From Gammaproteobacteria bacterium (GTDB lineage: Bacteria; Pseudomonadota; Gammaproteobacteria; Chromatiales; Chromatiaceae): DNA of 34,859 nt. The notes beneath the pieces were generated by a model, which had not been told where the DNA came from, did no database searches, and saw only the letters and a program-made list of their open reading frames with translations. Below, piece by piece: positions 14,908 through 29,775 of the stretch. The stretch's first letter is position 1; each line of letters opens with the position of its first letter. The stretch is from positions 1 through 34,859 of the forward strand of contig JAAAOQ010000107.1 in assembly GCA_009908845.1 (NCBI GenBank), read 5' to 3'. The position numbers and the translations under genes were made by a program.

Positions 14908-16689
14908 ATGAAGCAACAGATCCAAGGACTCGTGCAGGACGCCCTCGAGCAGCTCGCCGCGCAAGGCGCGCTGACGCTCGAGGCCTTTCAAGGCGAGCTG
15001 CCGACACCGCAGATCGAGCGCACCCGCGACGAGACGCACGGCGACTTCGCGACCAACGCGGCGATGGTGCTGGCCAAGCGCGCCGGCATGAGGCCGCGCG
15101 ATCTGGCCGAGCGCCTCGTCGCCGCTCTGCCCAGCTCTCCCGCCGTCGCCCGCGTCGAGGTCGCCGGCCCAGGCTTCATCAATTTCCATCTCGCCGCCGA
15201 TGCCTATCACGCTCAGCTCGCCGAGATCCTCATCTCAGGCCCCGACTATGGGCGTTCGCAGCTCGGCGCCGGCAAGCGCGTCCAGGTCGAGTTCGTTTCC
15301 GCGAACCCAACCGGCCCGCTGCACGTGGGCCATGGCCGCGGCGCCGCCTATGGTGCTGTCGTTGCCGACCTGCTCACGGCGGTCGGCTTCGACGTCCACC
15401 GCGAATACTATGTCAATGACGCCGGCCGACAGATGGATATCCTCTGCGCATCGGTCTGGCTCCGTTACCTGGAGCTCTGTGGTGAAGACCTCGTCTTCCC
15501 AAGCAATGGCTACAAGGGCGACTATGTTTGGGATATCGCAGCGAGCCTGCACCGCGAGCACGGCGACGACTATCGCGTCGAGGCTGGGCAGGTCTTCGCC
15601 GGTCTGCCCCCTGACGAGATCGATGGCGAGCCGAACGGTGACAAAGAGGCCCATATCGACGGGCTCATCGAGAACGCGAAACGGCTGCTCGGCGACAACC
15701 GTTATCGTTTCGTGTTCGAGCTCGGCCTCAATACGATCTTGGACGACATCCGCCAAGACCTCGCCGAGTTCGGCGCCAGTTACCAGGAATGGTACTCCGA
15801 GCGCACCCTCACCGAGAGCGGCGCCGTCAACCGCGCGATCGGGCGCCTGCGCGAATGCGGTCATGTCTACGAGCAGGCCGGCGCCCTCTGGTTCCGCTCC
15901 AGTGCCTTCGGCGACGAGAAGGACCGCGTCCTGGTGCGCGACAACGGCCAGACGACCTATTTCGCCTCCGACATCGCCTACCACATGGACAAGCTCGAGC
16001 GCGGCTTCGAGCGGGTGATCGACATCTGGGGTGCCGATCACCACGGTTATGTCCCGCGTGTGAAGGCAGCCCTGAAGGCCCTGGGCGACGAGGCCGAACG
16101 GCTCGACGTGCTGCTGGTCCAGTTCGCGGTGCTCTATCGCGGCGGCGAGAAGGTCCAGATGTCCACGCGCTCGGGCGAGTTCGTCACCCTGCGCCAGCTG
16201 CGCAAGGAGGTCGGCCGCGATGCCGCTCGTTTCTTCTATGTGATGCGCCGCTGTGAGCAGCACATGGATTTCGATCTGGACCTGGCCAAGAGTCAGTCCG
16301 CCGACAATCCGGTCTACTACTGCCAGTACGCCCACGCGCGCATCGAGAGCGTGCTCCGCCAAGCAGCGGAACGCGGCATCCTGGTCGAGCCGAGCAGCGG
16401 CACGAAGCACCTGGAACGGCTTGAGACCGAGCATGAGCTGGCCCTGTTGAAGACCCTCTCGCGCTATCCCGAGGTCGTCGAGGCAGCAGCGCTCAGCCAC
16501 GAACCGCATCTGCTTACGCATTACCTGCGCGAGCTTGCCAATGCGCTGCACACCTATTACAACGCCCACCAGTTCCTGGTCGATGATGGCACCTTGCGCG
16601 ACGCACGCATCAAGCTGATCCTGGGCGTGCGGCAGGTCCTTCGGAGCGGGCTCGGGCTGATCGGCGTTTCGGCGCCAGCGCAGATGTGA
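14908..16689 (+). CDS. argS: Arginyl-tRNA synthetase
   Basis: This cytoplasmic class I enzyme charges tRNA-Arg with arginine. The protein has 593 residues, normal for bacterial ArgS. The N-terminal Add-1 tRNA-contact domain covers about residues 1-100. The catalytic core has [19 protein letters not shown] with HVGH (139-142) as the HIGH signature. MSTRSG at 418-423 stands in place of KMSKS, as is common in ArgS. The C-terminal helical anticodon-binding domain carries the conserved DALRP-box position around [15 protein letters not shown]. The stop overlaps a possible GTG start of the next gene, so argS and the SPOR gene are likely one operon. Confidence 0.97.
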   Translation: MKQQIQGLVQDALEQLAAQGALTLEAFQGELPTPQIERTRDETHGDFATNAAMVLAKRAGMRPRDLAERLVAALPSSPAVARVEVAGPGFINFHLAADAYHAQLAEILISGPDYGRSQLGAGKRVQVEFVSANPTGPLHVGHGRGAAYGAVVADLLTAVGFDVHREYYVNDAGRQMDILCASVWLRYLELCGEDLVFPSNGYKGDYVWDIAASLHREHGDDYRVEAGQVFAGLPPDEIDGEPNGDKEAHIDGLIENAKRLLGDNRYRFVFELGLNTILDDIRQDLAEFGASYQEWYSERTLTESGAVNRAIGRLRECGHVYEQAGALWFRSSAFGDEKDRVLVRDNGQTTYFASDIAYHMDKLERGFERVIDIWGADHHGYVPRVKAALKALGDEAERLDVLLVQFAVLYRGGEKVQMSTRSGEFVTLRQLRKEVGRDAARFFYVMRRCEQHMDFDLDLAKSQSADNPVYYCQYAHARIESVLRQAAERGILVEPSSGTKHLERLETEHELALLKTLSRYPEVVEAAALSHEPHLLTHYLRELANALHTYYNAHQFLVDDGTLRDARIKLILGVRQVLRSGLGLIGVSAPAQM

Positions 16690-16739
16690 GCGATAACGAT
16701 GATGGGCGCGATCCAGGCGACAGCAGCCAGCGGACGGTC

Positions 16740-17397
16740 ATGACCAAAGACTATCGCCGCAATCCCACCCCCAAGCGGCGGCGCGATGCCCGCCGCGGGT
16801 CTTGCGCGTTCTGGTTCCTGTTTGGCAGCCTGATCGGCGCCTTCGGCGTCGGCTATGCCTGGATGATCCACGAGCCTGGCGCCGACCAGCTCAACGAGCA
16901 GGCAACCACTCGCCCACCACCAAAACCGCCACAGGAACGCACCTTCGACTTCTACAGCCTGCTACCGGAGGAAGAGGTCGTGGTTCCCCCGCAGGAGCCT
17001 GCCGAGCCGACAGCGCTGCCTCCTTCCGCCGCAACCGCGGCCCAGCAAGCGCCACCAGTCCAGACCCCGGCACCCCAGGCGAGCGATCAGAGTCTCCCGC
17101 AGCCAAAGCCAACCGCCACCGAGAACCGCGCCTGGCAGCGCGCAGGGCAGCGCGCCCGGCGGCAGCGGCGATTACCTGCTCCAGGTGGGGTCCTTCCGCA
17201 GCTCGTCCGATGCCGAGCGGCTCAAGGCGCAGCTCGCGCTCAAGGACATCCCGACCCGTATCCAGACCGTGACCATCGACAACGGTCAGACCTATCATCG
17301 TGTCCGTACCGGTACCTATGATAAGGGCCAGGCACAGTCGCTGAGCGCCAAGCTCGCCCGCGAAGGCCAGGAAAGCATCATGATCCGCGCCCGTTGA
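16740..17397 (+). pseudogene. FtsN-like SPOR-domain membrane protein, reading frame broken
   Basis: The gene reads from ATG 16740 (or GTG 16686, overlapping the argS stop) through a basic N terminus (MTKDYRRNPTPKRRRDARRG), one membrane helix (CAFWFLFGSLIGAFGVGYAW), the juxtamembrane motif TFDFYSLLPEEEVVVP and a Pro/Gln/Ala linker. In that frame it then turns into Arg-rich nonsense and stops at 17321. One frame forward, a complete SPOR domain follows: GDYLLQVGSF at about 17170, ending at 17397. The two halves belong together as in FtsN-like division proteins, which bind denuded peptidoglycan at the septum. The +1 break lies in GC-rich repeats between about 17100 and 17160. It may be a sequencing error, a true mutation or, less likely, programmed shifting. 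Confidence 0.75.
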
Positions 17398-17475
17398 CAC
17401 CTCTCAGCCCGGGTTTGGCCCCGAAGGTGTACACTCGCGCCATTAACCAGCCGTGTCCATTGAGCACCGCCCGCG

Positions 17476-18225
17476 ATGTCCGACGATAAGACCACCCATT
17501 TCGGCTATCAGGAAGTCCCGGTTAAGGAGAAGGCCAGCCGCGTGCGCGCCGTCTTCGACTCGGTCGCCACCCGCTACGACCTGATGAACGACCTGATGTC
17601 GCTCGGCATCCATCGGCTCTGGAAACGCCGCACGATCGAGCTGGCCGGCGTCCGGCGCGGGCAGCGGGTGCTCGACCTTGCGGCTGGAACCGGCGACCTC
17701 GCCGAGCAATTTGCACGCATCGTCGGCGCCGACGGCGGTGTCGTCATGTCGGACATCAATCAGGCCATGCTCGTACAGGGGCGTGAGCGGCTGGTCGACG
17801 CCGGCATCGTCAGCAACCTCGACTATGTGCTGGCCGACGCCGAAACGCTGCCCTTCGCCGAGAACAGCTTCGACTGCGTCACCATCGGTTTCGGGCTGCG
17901 CAACGTCACCCACAAGCAGTACGCGCTGAACGAGATCTTTCGCGTGCTCAGACCTGGTGGCCGGACGCTGATCCTCGAGTTCTCACATCCGACCACCAAG
18001 CCGTTGGCGAAGGCCTACGATCTCTATTCCTTCTCGGTGCTTCCGAATCTGGGACGGCTCGTCGCCGGCGATGCGGACAGCTACCGCTACCTGGCCGAAT
18101 CGATCCGGATGCACCCCGATCAGGAGACCCTGCGCTCGATGATGGAGCAGGCGGGTCTCGAGCGCTGTGAGTTCGTCAATCTCACTGGCGGCATCGTCGC
18201 CATCCACCGCGGTTACAAGCTGTGA
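17476..18225 (+). CDS. ubiE: Ubiquinone/menaquinone C-methyltransferase UbiE
   Basis: This SAM-dependent enzyme methylates the quinone ring carbon in ubiquinone (and menaquinone) synthesis. The protein has 249 residues, as in E. coli. N-terminal [25 protein letters not shown] is the family signature. SAM-binding motif I is [12 protein letters not shown] (65-76). [26 protein letters not shown] forms the second signature, and HRGYKL is the standard end. Its TGA overlaps the GTG start of ubiJ. The order ubiE-ubiJ-ubiB is the conserved gammaproteobacterial operon. Confidence 0.97.
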   Translation: MSDDKTTHFGYQEVPVKEKASRVRAVFDSVATRYDLMNDLMSLGIHRLWKRRTIELAGVRRGQRVLDLAAGTGDLAEQFARIVGADGGVVMSDINQAMLVQGRERLVDAGIVSNLDYVLADAETLPFAENSFDCVTIGFGLRNVTHKQYALNEIFRVLRPGGRTLILEFSHPTTKPLAKAYDLYSFSVLPNLGRLVAGDADSYRYLAESIRMHPDQETLRSMMEQAGLERCEFVNLTGGIVAIHRGYKL

Positions 18226-18890
18226 GTAGCGAACCCGAGCCCACTGATTACGTGGCGCCGCCGACCGCTGCGCTGGCGGCTGTCGAGGCCTTGATCAATC
18301 GTCTGCTCGCGCTCGATCCGGAAGGCGCAGCGGCCCTCGCCAAGCTCCAGGGGCGTGTGCTGCGGGTCGAGCTCACCGGCATCGGGCTGCACCTCCACCT
18401 GGTCCCGGAGACCGACGCGCTGCGCCTGTACGGAGATTATGCGGCCGAGCCAGACTGCGTGGTCCGCGCCACACCGGCCGCGCTGTTGAGCATGGCCCTG
18501 GCCGAGCATCGCGAAGATGAGGTCTTCAGTGGCGCCGTCACCATCGATGGCGACAACAGCCTCGCGCAATCGCTTGGCGAGATCATCAAGGGGCTCGATA
18601 TCGATTGGGAAGAGCAGCTTGCAACGCTCGTCGGCGATGCACTCGCACACCGCATCGGTGACCAAGTGCGTTCGGCAAGCCGCTGGGGTGGGCGCAGTGG
18701 GCAGGTCCTGACCGCCGATCTGCGTGAGTATCTCATCGAAGAAGGCCGCTTTCTGCCCAGCGAGCCCGAGATGAACGCGTTCCTGGACGGGGTCGACCGC
18801 TTACGCGACGACGTCGAGCGCATCGAAGCACGCATCGATCGGCTGACCCGCCAAACCGGCGACCCCGATACAAGCGCAGGCCCCGTCTAG
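18222..18890 (+). CDS. ubiJ: Ubiquinone accessory factor UbiJ
   Basis: UbiJ binds hydrophobic ubiquinone intermediates and scaffolds the soluble Ubi complex in gammaproteobacteria. The 222-residue protein has an N-terminal SCP2 lipid-carrier domain (about residues 15-125) and a C-terminal helical part with heptad-like spacing ([22 protein letters not shown] cut short, about 185-210), probably a coiled coil for assembly. The start is GTG 18222, which overlaps the ubiE stop (GTGA) and implies coupled translation. Identification rests on the SCP2 pattern and the position between ubiE and ubiB. Sequence conservation in this family is low. Confidence 0.9.
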   Translation: MSSEPEPTDYVAPPTAALAAVEALINRLLALDPEGAAALAKLQGRVLRVELTGIGLHLHLVPETDALRLYGDYAAEPDCVVRATPAALLSMALAEHREDEVFSGAVTIDGDNSLAQSLGEIIKGLDIDWEEQLATLVGDALAHRIGDQVRSASRWGGRSGQVLTADLREYLIEEGRFLPSEPEMNAFLDGVDRLRDDVERIEARIDRLTRQTGDPDTSAGPV

Positions 18891-18914
18891 CCTGAGCAGC
18901 GGGTCGGATTGCGC

Positions 18915-20582
18915 ATGTTTCGCCTCTCGCAGTCGCTGCGGCTGCTCCACATCAACCTGGTGCTGCTCAAGCATGGTCTCGATGAGGTCATCGTCGCGAC
19001 CAAGCTATTCCGACCGCTGCGCTTCTTCCTCTATCTGGCACCCTGGCACTGGTATCGACGCAATCTCCCGGCCTATCCGGTCCGGGTCCGGCTGGCACTC
19101 GAGGAGCTCGGTCCGATCTTCATCAAGTTCGGGCAGCTGCTCTCGACCCGTGTCGACCTGCTCCCCGAAGAGCTGGCCGTGGAGCTCGCGCGCCTGCAGG
19201 ACCGCGTTCCCCCGTTCCCGGCGCCGGAGGCCCGCCGGCTGATCGAGAAAGCATGGGGTCAGCCGATCGAGACGGTGCTGGACGAGTTCCAGGAGCAGCC
19301 GCTGGCCAGTGCTTCGATCGCGCAGGTCCATACGGGACGGCTCAAGAACGGGCAAGAGGTCATCGTCAAGGTCCTGCGCCCGGACATCGAGCGCATCATC
19401 CGCCGCGACGTCGACCTGATGCTGACCTTTGCGCATCTGGCGCAGCGCTATTGGCCGGATGGGCGACGGCTGCGGCCAGTCGAGGTGGTGCGCGAATACG
19501 AGAAGACCATCTTCGACGAGCTCAACCTCCAGCGCGAGGCCGCCAATGCCTCGCAGCTCAGGCGCAACTTCAAGCACAGCCAGCTGCTCTATATCCCCGA
19601 GGTGTTCTGGGACTGGACCCGGCCGAACGTGATGGTGATGGAGCGCATCTACGGCACCCCGGTCTCCCAGGTCGATCAGCTCAAGGAGCAGGGGATCAGC
19701 ATGCGCTCGCTCGGCACCCGCGGCGTCGAGATCTTCTTCACCCAGGTGTTCCGGGACAACTTCTTCCACGCCGACATGCACCCGGGGAACATCTTCGTTG
19801 AGCCGTCCGGCCGCTATATCTCGGTGGATTTCGGGATCGTCGGCACCCTGACCAAAGAGGACCAGCGCTATCTCGCCGAGAACCTGCTTGCGTTCTTCCG
19901 CCGCGACTATCGGCGTGTCGCCGAATTGCACGTCGAATCCGGCTGGGTCCCGCGCGGTACCCGAGTCGAGGAGTTCGAGTCGGCGATCCGGACCGTCTGC
20001 GAGCCGATCTTCGAGAAGCCCCTGTCCGAGATCTCATTTGGCGGCTTCCTGGTCAATCTGTTCCAGACCGCACGTCGGTTCGACATGGAGATCCAGCCGC
20101 AGCTCGTCCTGCTCGAGAAGACCCTGCTCAATATCGAAGGATTGGGCCGGCAGCTCTACCCGCAGCTCGATCTCTGGACCACCGCCAAGCCCTTCATGGA
20201 GCGCTGGATGCGCGAGCAGATCGGACCACGGATGCTCAGCCGGCGCCTTGCCTACAACTGGCCGGCGCTGGCAGAGCGCCTGCCCGAGCTACCGATCGCG
20301 CTGACCCGGATCATCGATCAGCTCGAGCACCAAGCGGCCCTCTACCCCGAGGGCAACAACCGCGGTCTCGCCGAGCTCGGCACCCAGATCCGGGACAGCG
20401 AGCGGCGCTCGAGCTCGGTGTTGATCGCCATCGTGCTTGCGACCCTTGGCACCACCCTGCTCCTACTGCCGCCGCCGGAGACCCTGGCCTGGCCACTGCT
20501 CGGCCCGATCGCTGCTGGTGCGATGTTCGTGACCAGTCTCGCGATCTTCTGGCGACTCCTGATCCTTAAGCGCCGGACCTGA
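18915..20582 (+). CDS. ubiB: UbiB, atypical kinase-like ATPase of ubiquinone synthesis
   Basis: This membrane-anchored member of the ABC1/ADCK/COQ8 family is needed for ubiquinone hydroxylation steps. It is thought to use ATP to extract or present precursors. The protein is 555 residues. The KxGQ motif is KFGQLLS (71-77). An Ala-rich loop, [11 protein letters not shown], replaces the usual P loop. The catalytic loop is HADMHPGN (about 285-292), and VDFGIVG is the metal-binding DFG. Two C-terminal membrane helices (about residues 500-550) match the family. ATG 18915 is preferred over an in-frame TTG at 18909. Neither has a good Shine-Dalgarno. It follows ubiJ by 24 bases. Confidence 0.96.
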   Translation: MFRLSQSLRLLHINLVLLKHGLDEVIVATKLFRPLRFFLYLAPWHWYRRNLPAYPVRVRLALEELGPIFIKFGQLLSTRVDLLPEELAVELARLQDRVPPFPAPEARRLIEKAWGQPIETVLDEFQEQPLASASIAQVHTGRLKNGQEVIVKVLRPDIERIIRRDVDLMLTFAHLAQRYWPDGRRLRPVEVVREYEKTIFDELNLQREAANASQLRRNFKHSQLLYIPEVFWDWTRPNVMVMERIYGTPVSQVDQLKEQGISMRSLGTRGVEIFFTQVFRDNFFHADMHPGNIFVEPSGRYISVDFGIVGTLTKEDQRYLAENLLAFFRRDYRRVAELHVESGWVPRGTRVEEFESAIRTVCEPIFEKPLSEISFGGFLVNLFQTARRFDMEIQPQLVLLEKTLLNIEGLGRQLYPQLDLWTTAKPFMERWMREQIGPRMLSRRLAYNWPALAERLPELPIALTRIIDQLEHQAALYPEGNNRGLAELGTQIRDSERRSSSVLIAIVLATLGTTLLLLPPPETLAWPLLGPIAAGAMFVTSLAIFWRLLILKRRT

Positions 20583-20895
20583 ACCGCAGAGCCGGGCCAA
20601 AAAGGCCCCAACCGCCATCCAAGAGGATGGACGAGGGGCGCCGCGACGAGCGACTGCTTGCGCCCCCGCGGCTCGGGGGATTGTCGTCCTGGGTAAGACC
20701 GCACCGACAGGCTCGGCGTCTAACAGATCCGGTCAAAACGCCGGAACAGCTTGAACCAGCCGCGGAATTCTAGGATGTACAAGGCATCCTGGCAGGGCTT
20801 TCTACGGCTGCCGGCTCTGCTGCCTGGAGAACGCGAATGGCTGTCGATCGATCTTCAGGGGCGGATGCTCAGGCGGGGCCGCTCAGGCGAGAACC
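20583..20895. other. Intergenic region between convergent ubiB and the DUF971 gene
   Basis: These 313 bases separate two convergent genes and hold no supported gene. The first 50 bases carry two small hairpins that probably end the ubi transcript. Beyond about 20640 I see only GC-rich sequence, with open frames that run antisense into the DUF971 gene. Confidence 0.5.
20594..20630 (+). terminator. Two tandem hairpins after ubiB
   Basis: GGGCC-AAAAA-GGCCC (20594-20608) starts 11 bases after the ubiB stop. CCATCC-AAGA-GGATGG (20615-20630), a 6-bp stem with a 4-base loop, follows. No T tract is present, so ending may need Rho. Confidence 0.4.
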
Positions 20896-21258
20896 TCAGG
20901 AAGGCCGCACCTTGCGCGTGTGCCCCGCCTTCTCTAGCTCCTCTAGATAGGTCTTCCAGAGCTCTGCTTGGTTCTGGCCGAGCTTGTAGAGATATTCCCA
21001 GGAGTAGATCCCGGTGTTGTGCTCGTCGTCGAAGAAGAGGCAGACGGCATAGTTGCCGACCGGCTCGATCTTGTCGATGTTCACATCCTCCTTACCGACC
21101 TGCAGCACGCGCTGTCCAGGTCCATGTCCCTGGACCTCGGCAGACGGCGAATAGACGCGCAGGAACTCGACCGGCAGGTTGAAGTGCGCACCGTCATCGA
21201 AGGTGACCTCCAGCACGCGGGAACTGCGATGAAGATTGAACTCGGTGGGTGTCGGCAT
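20896..21258 (-). CDS. DUF971 (GBBH-like N-terminal) domain protein
   Basis: This small protein of 120 residues consists of one DUF971 domain, the fold found at the N terminus of gamma-butyrobetaine hydroxylases. Visible blocks are LEVTFDDGAHFNLPVEFLRVYSPSAEVQGHG, EDVNIDKIEPVGNYAVCLFFDDEH and the signature NTGIYSWEYLYKLG. Stand-alone DUF971 proteins lack the hydroxylase domain. A role in iron-sulfur protein handling has been proposed for relatives, but nothing here tests that. In many gammaproteobacteria this gene sits just after hslVU and near ubiE, exactly as here. It is 369 bases downstream of hslU, so it may have its own promoter, though I see no convincing one. Confidence 0.88.
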   Translation of the reverse strand: MPTPTEFNLHRSSRVLEVTFDDGAHFNLPVEFLRVYSPSAEVQGHGPGQRVLQVGKEDVNIDKIEPVGNYAVCLFFDDEHNTGIYSWEYLYKLGQNQAELWKTYLEELEKAGHTRKVRPS

Positions 21259-21627
21259 GAGGACTCCTTGTTGTGGATCTTGTCCGCGACTGCGGGTTGC
21301 ACTCGATGATGGGGACGCAGCAGCCGATAGCGAAGGCGGCGCAAAACCCCAGTGCCCGAGAAGCCTTGCCTGTTATACCCAAAGCACGTCAATGCTCGGC
21401 ACGGCAGAGCGGAGGGTCGGGTGACGGCGAGCGGGGGTGTCGACGGCATGGATGCCGTCGTCAAGCCTCCAGGGATGGATTCACGGCGTCCCCCGAGCGC
21501 CGTTACGTGACCCGGAGCGGTCGAGGAAAGCCGAAAATCGGTTTGCGATGGGTATAGAAACGGACCGCAGCTCACCCGGAGACATTGGAGCACGGCGCCC
21601 GTCAGAAGCCCTTTCGGGGGTAACAGC
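21259..21627. other. Intergenic region between hslU and the DUF971 gene
   Basis: These 369 bases hold no supported gene. The notable content is a 20-base perfect palindrome at 21441-21460, followed by a stretch that reads like a dispersed repeat (21461-21490). A minus-strand TATAAC occurs near 21370 but lacks a -35 at the right spacing. Confidence 0.5.
21441..21460. repeat. Perfect palindrome, REP-like element candidate
   Basis: CGACGGCATGGATGCCGTCG is a perfect 20-base palindrome with 9-bp arms around GG. The adjoining bases to about 21490 (CAAGCCTCCAGGGATGGATT onward) form a compact, non-coding, hairpin-prone block typical of dispersed intergenic repeats. Only one copy is in the window. 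Confidence 0.45.
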
Positions 21628-22962
21628 TCAGAGGATGTACTGCGACAGGTCCTCGTCGGCGGCGAGCTCGCCGAGGTTCTGATCGACGTAATTGGCATCG
21701 ATGGTGACGCTGACACGGTCCATCTCGGTGGCATTGAAGGAGACGTCTTCGAGCAGCCGCTCCATGACCGTGTGCAGCCGGCGCGCACCGATGTTCTCGG
21801 TGCGTTCGTTGACCTGATAGGCGATCTCGGCGATGCGCCGTATCCCGTCCTCAGCAAAGTCGATGGTGACGCCTTCGGTCCCGAGCAGGGCCGCATATTG
21901 GTCAGTCAGCGACTCATCGGGTTCGGTGAGGATGCGGATGAAATCGTCCGAGGTCAGCGCTTGGAGCTCGACTCGGATCGGCAGCCGGCCCTGCAGCTCG
22001 GGTACCAGGTCTGAAGGCTTCGCGAGATGGAAGGCCCCGGATGCGATGAACAGGATGTGATCGGTCTTGACCATCCCGTGCTTGGTCGAGACCGTGCTGC
22101 CCTCGACCAGCGGCAGCAGATCGCGCTGGACGCCTTCGCGCGAGACGTCGGCCCCGCCGCTCTGCTCGGCGCGTCGCGTCACCTTATCGATCTCGTCCAG
22201 GAAGACGATTCCGTTCTGCTCGACATTGGTCATCGCCTTGAGCTTCATCTCCTCCTCGTTGATCAGCTTTGCGGCCTCCTCGTCGAGCAGCACCTTGCGC
22301 GCCTCGCTGATCTTGAGCTTGCGCCGCTTGGAACGGTTGGAGCCGAGGTTCTTGAACAGCCCCTGGAGCTGATTGGTCATATCCTCCATGCCGGGCGGGG
22401 CCATGATCTCGACCCCGAGCGGGGCCTGGCTGACCTCGATCTCGATCTCGCGATCGTCCAGGTCACCGGAGCGCAGCTTTTGCCGGAACTTGTCCCGCGT
22501 CGCCGACGAGGCACCTCCACCCCGGCTGTCCTCGTCGAAGTCCGATGGCGGCGGCAGCAGCGCATCGAGGATACGCTCCTCGGCCGCGCTCTCGGCACGC
22601 CCGCGATTCTGCTGCATCGCCTCCTCACGCTCCATCTTGATCGCGATATCGGCCAGATCGCGGATGATCGACTCGACATCGCGCCCGACATAGCCGACCT
22701 CGGTGAACTTGGTCGCTTCGACCTTGATAAAGGGGGCATTCGCCAAGCGTGCGAGCCGACGGGCGATCTCGGTCTTACCGACACCGGTCGGACCGATCAT
22801 CAGGATATTCTTCGGCGTGATCTCGGAGCGCATCGGCTCGGGGATCTGGGCCCGACGCCAGCGATTGCGCAGTGCGATCGCGACCGCCCGCTTGGCCTCA
22901 TCCTGACCAACGATATGCTTGTCGAGCTCGGCGACGATTCGGCGCGGGGTGGTATCGGACAT
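21628..22962 (-). CDS. hslU: HslU, ATPase subunit of the HslVU protease
   Basis: This AAA+ (Clp/HSP100) unfoldase caps the HslV peptidase and feeds it substrates. The protein is 444 residues against 443 in E. coli. It begins [20 protein letters not shown]. Walker A is GPTGVGKT (57-64), the pore motif is GYVGRDVES, the I domain is charged and variable, Walker B is [10 protein letters not shown], sensor and arginine-finger motifs follow, and the end is EDLSQYIL, whose tail docks into HslV. The frame is open to 23052, but ATG 22962 is the conserved start. It lies 120 bases after hslV, a wider gap than usual for this pair. Heat-shock control is known in E. coli. No sigma32 site was identified here. 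Confidence 0.97.
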   Translation of the reverse strand: MSDTTPRRIVAELDKHIVGQDEAKRAVAIALRNRWRRAQIPEPMRSEITPKNILMIGPTGVGKTEIARRLARLANAPFIKVEATKFTEVGYVGRDVESIIRDLADIAIKMEREEAMQQNRGRAESAAEERILDALLPPPSDFDEDSRGGGASSATRDKFRQKLRSGDLDDREIEIEVSQAPLGVEIMAPPGMEDMTNQLQGLFKNLGSNRSKRRKLKISEARKVLLDEEAAKLINEEEMKLKAMTNVEQNGIVFLDEIDKVTRRAEQSGGADVSREGVQRDLLPLVEGSTVSTKHGMVKTDHILFIASGAFHLAKPSDLVPELQGRLPIRVELQALTSDDFIRILTEPDESLTDQYAALLGTEGVTIDFAEDGIRRIAEIAYQVNERTENIGARRLHTVMERLLEDVSFNATEMDRVSVTIDANYVDQNLGELAADEDLSQYIL

Positions 22963-23082
22963 GGCAGCAGCGCTATTCGTTGGGCGCGTCAGCAGCCTTG
23001 AGCCCGGTGACGCGCTGTGTGGATTCGATGCAGAGGACCAGAATGCCGGCAACCCGCTCGGGGCATCGGCAACGCGTGGCCT

Positions 23083-23625
23083 CTAATCCTCGGCAAGTTC
23101 CTCGATCGCGAGGTTGCGGTTGGTGTAGACGCAGATATCGGCCGCAATCCCAAGCGAGCGCTCGACGATCTCGCGCGGCCCGAGATCAGTGCTCTCCAGC
23201 AGAGCCCGCGCGGCCGAGGCCGCGAACGAGCCGCCGGAGCCAATCGCCATGAGGTCATGCTCGGGCTCGAGCACGTCACCGGTGCCAGAGATGATCAGTG
23301 ATGCCTCATGATCGGCCACGCAGAGCATCGCTTCCAAGCGGCGCAGCATGCGGTCGGTACGCCAATCCTTGGCCAGCTCGACGGCTGAGCGCGTCAGATG
23401 ACCCTGATGGCGCTCGAGCTTCGCCTCGAAGCGCTCGAACAGGGTGAAGGCATCGGCCGTCGCCCCGGCGAAGCCGGCCAGGACCTGCTCCTTGTACAGC
23501 CGGCGCACCTTACGCGCATTGCCCTTGATAACGGTCTGGCCGAGCGAGACCTGACCATCACCGCCGATGACGACGTGACGCCCGCGGCGCACCGAAAGGA
23601 TAGTGGTTCCGTGGAATTCCTGCAT
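23083..23625 (-). CDS. hslV: HslV, peptidase subunit of the HslVU protease
   Basis: This proteasome-beta-like threonine peptidase forms the double-hexamer core of HslVU. The predicted product is 180 residues. It starts MQEFHG, then [19 protein letters not shown]. The mature enzyme starts at Thr7, the nucleophile, so a 6-residue propeptide is removed. E. coli loses only Met. The core [22 protein letters not shown] and the glycine-rich IGSGGSFA block are intact. The frame extends upstream to 23670, but that would overlap gltD and add unlike residues. There is no clear Shine-Dalgarno. The start lies 11 bases after the gltD stop, so expression may depend on gltBD read-through or coupling. Confidence 0.95.
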   Translation of the reverse strand: MQEFHGTTILSVRRGRHVVIGGDGQVSLGQTVIKGNARKVRRLYKEQVLAGFAGATADAFTLFERFEAKLERHQGHLTRSAVELAKDWRTDRMLRRLEAMLCVADHEASLIISGTGDVLEPEHDLMAIGSGGSFAASAARALLESTDLGPREIVERSLGIAADICVYTNRNLAIEELAED

Positions 23626-23636
23626 AGCGGCAGCGC

Positions 23637-25095
23637 CTAGCGCGGTAGGTCGGAGCGTCCCATCAGCCATTCATCGACCGCCCGCGCGCATTGGCGACCC
23701 TCTCGAATGGCCCAGACCACCAGGGATTGCCCACGTCGCATGTCGCCGGCGGCGAACACGCCCTCGATATTAGTGTAGTAGGCCTGCGGCCCCTCGGTGC
23801 TGCCCTTGACGTTGCCGCGCGGATCGAGCTCCAGGCCCTTGGCCTCGCGCAGCTCGTCGAGCATGCCCTCGTGGACCGGATGCACGAAGCCCATCGCCAG
23901 CAGCACCAGGTCCGCCTTGAGCTGCCCCTTGGAGCCCTCGACCTCGGACATCTGCCAGCGACCGTTCGCGTCCTTGTCCCAGCGCACCAGCACATAGTTC
24001 AACCGCGTCACATTGCCGTCGGCATCGGACTCGAATGACTTGGTGAGGACATTCCACATCCGTTCACAGCCCTCCTCTTGCGAGGTCGAGGTGCGCAGCT
24101 TGTTGGGCCAGTCGGGCCAGGTCAGACCCTTGTCCTCCTTCTCCGGCGGCTTGTCCAGCAGCTCGATCTGGGTCACCGATTTGGCGCCGTGGCGATTCGA
24201 GGTGCCGATGCAGTCGGAGCCGGTATCGCCGCCGCCGATCACGATCACATGCTTGTCGTTGGCGCTGATGAAGTCCTCATCCGGGACATAGACGCCCTGC
24301 ACGCGCTTGGAGTTGGCGCGCAGAAAATCCATCGCGAAATGGATGCCGTTGAAGCTGCGCCCGGGCACATCGAGGTCGCGCGGCTTCTCCGAGCCACCGG
24401 AGAGCACGACGGCGTCATAGTCGTCCATCAGCGTGGCGACCGGGAGATCGACACCGATGTGGCAATGGGTGTGGAACTCGACGCCCTCGGCGCGCATCTG
24501 GCTCATGCGCCGGTCGATCATCACCTTCGCGAGCTTGAAGTCCGGAATCCCGTAACGCAGCAGGCCGCCGATGCGGTCCTCCTTCTCGTACAGCGAGACG
24601 GTATGGCCGGCGCGGGCGAGCTGCTGGGCGCAGGCCAGACCGGCCGGCCCGGAGCCGACCACCGCGATGCGCTTGCCAGTGCGATGGATCGGCACCTGTG
24701 GCTTGACCCAGCCCTGCTCCCAGGCCTTGTCGGCGATGGCGCGCTCGATCGCCTTGATCGCGACCGGGTTGTCGTCGATGTTCAGCGTGCAGCTCGCCTC
24801 GCAGGGGGCCGGACAGATGCGCCCGGTGAACTCCGGGAAGTTGTTGGTCGAGTGCAGCACCTCGATCGCGGCTTCCCAGTCTTGCTGATAGACCAGGTCG
24901 TTCCAGTCCGGGATGATGTTGTTGACCGGACAGCCCTGATGGCAATACGGGATACCGCAATCCATGCAGCGCGCGCCCTGGATGCCGATCTCGGCATCAC
25001 TCATGGGCTTGACGAACTCGTTGTAATGGACGACGCGGTCGGAAGCCGGCTCATAGGCCAGTTCGACCCGCTCGTATTCCATGAATCCGGTTGGC

Positions 25096-25103
<8 letters not shown>
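23637..25103 (-). CDS. gltD: Glutamate synthase (NADPH) small subunit GltD
   Basis: This iron-sulfur flavoprotein passes electrons from NADPH through FAD to GltB. The protein is 488 residues. N-terminal cysteine clusters [15 protein letters not shown] and CPAPCEASC bind the 4Fe-4S centres. [16 protein letters not shown] is the FAD site, and [15 protein letters not shown] the NADPH site. [23 protein letters not shown] near the end is the second FAD motif. I use ATG 25103 rather than TTG 25112, since AGAGAGG stands about 10 bases before the ATG. The first 8 bases overlap the end of gltB, so the subunits are coupled. Confidence 0.97.

Positions 25104-29775
<4,672 letters not shown>

Noticed and set aside
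15235-16569. A 444-codon minus-strand open frame opposite argS
   Set aside because: ArgS motifs are intact on the plus strand. The antisense frame has no recognisable domain and reflects GC-rich codon bias.
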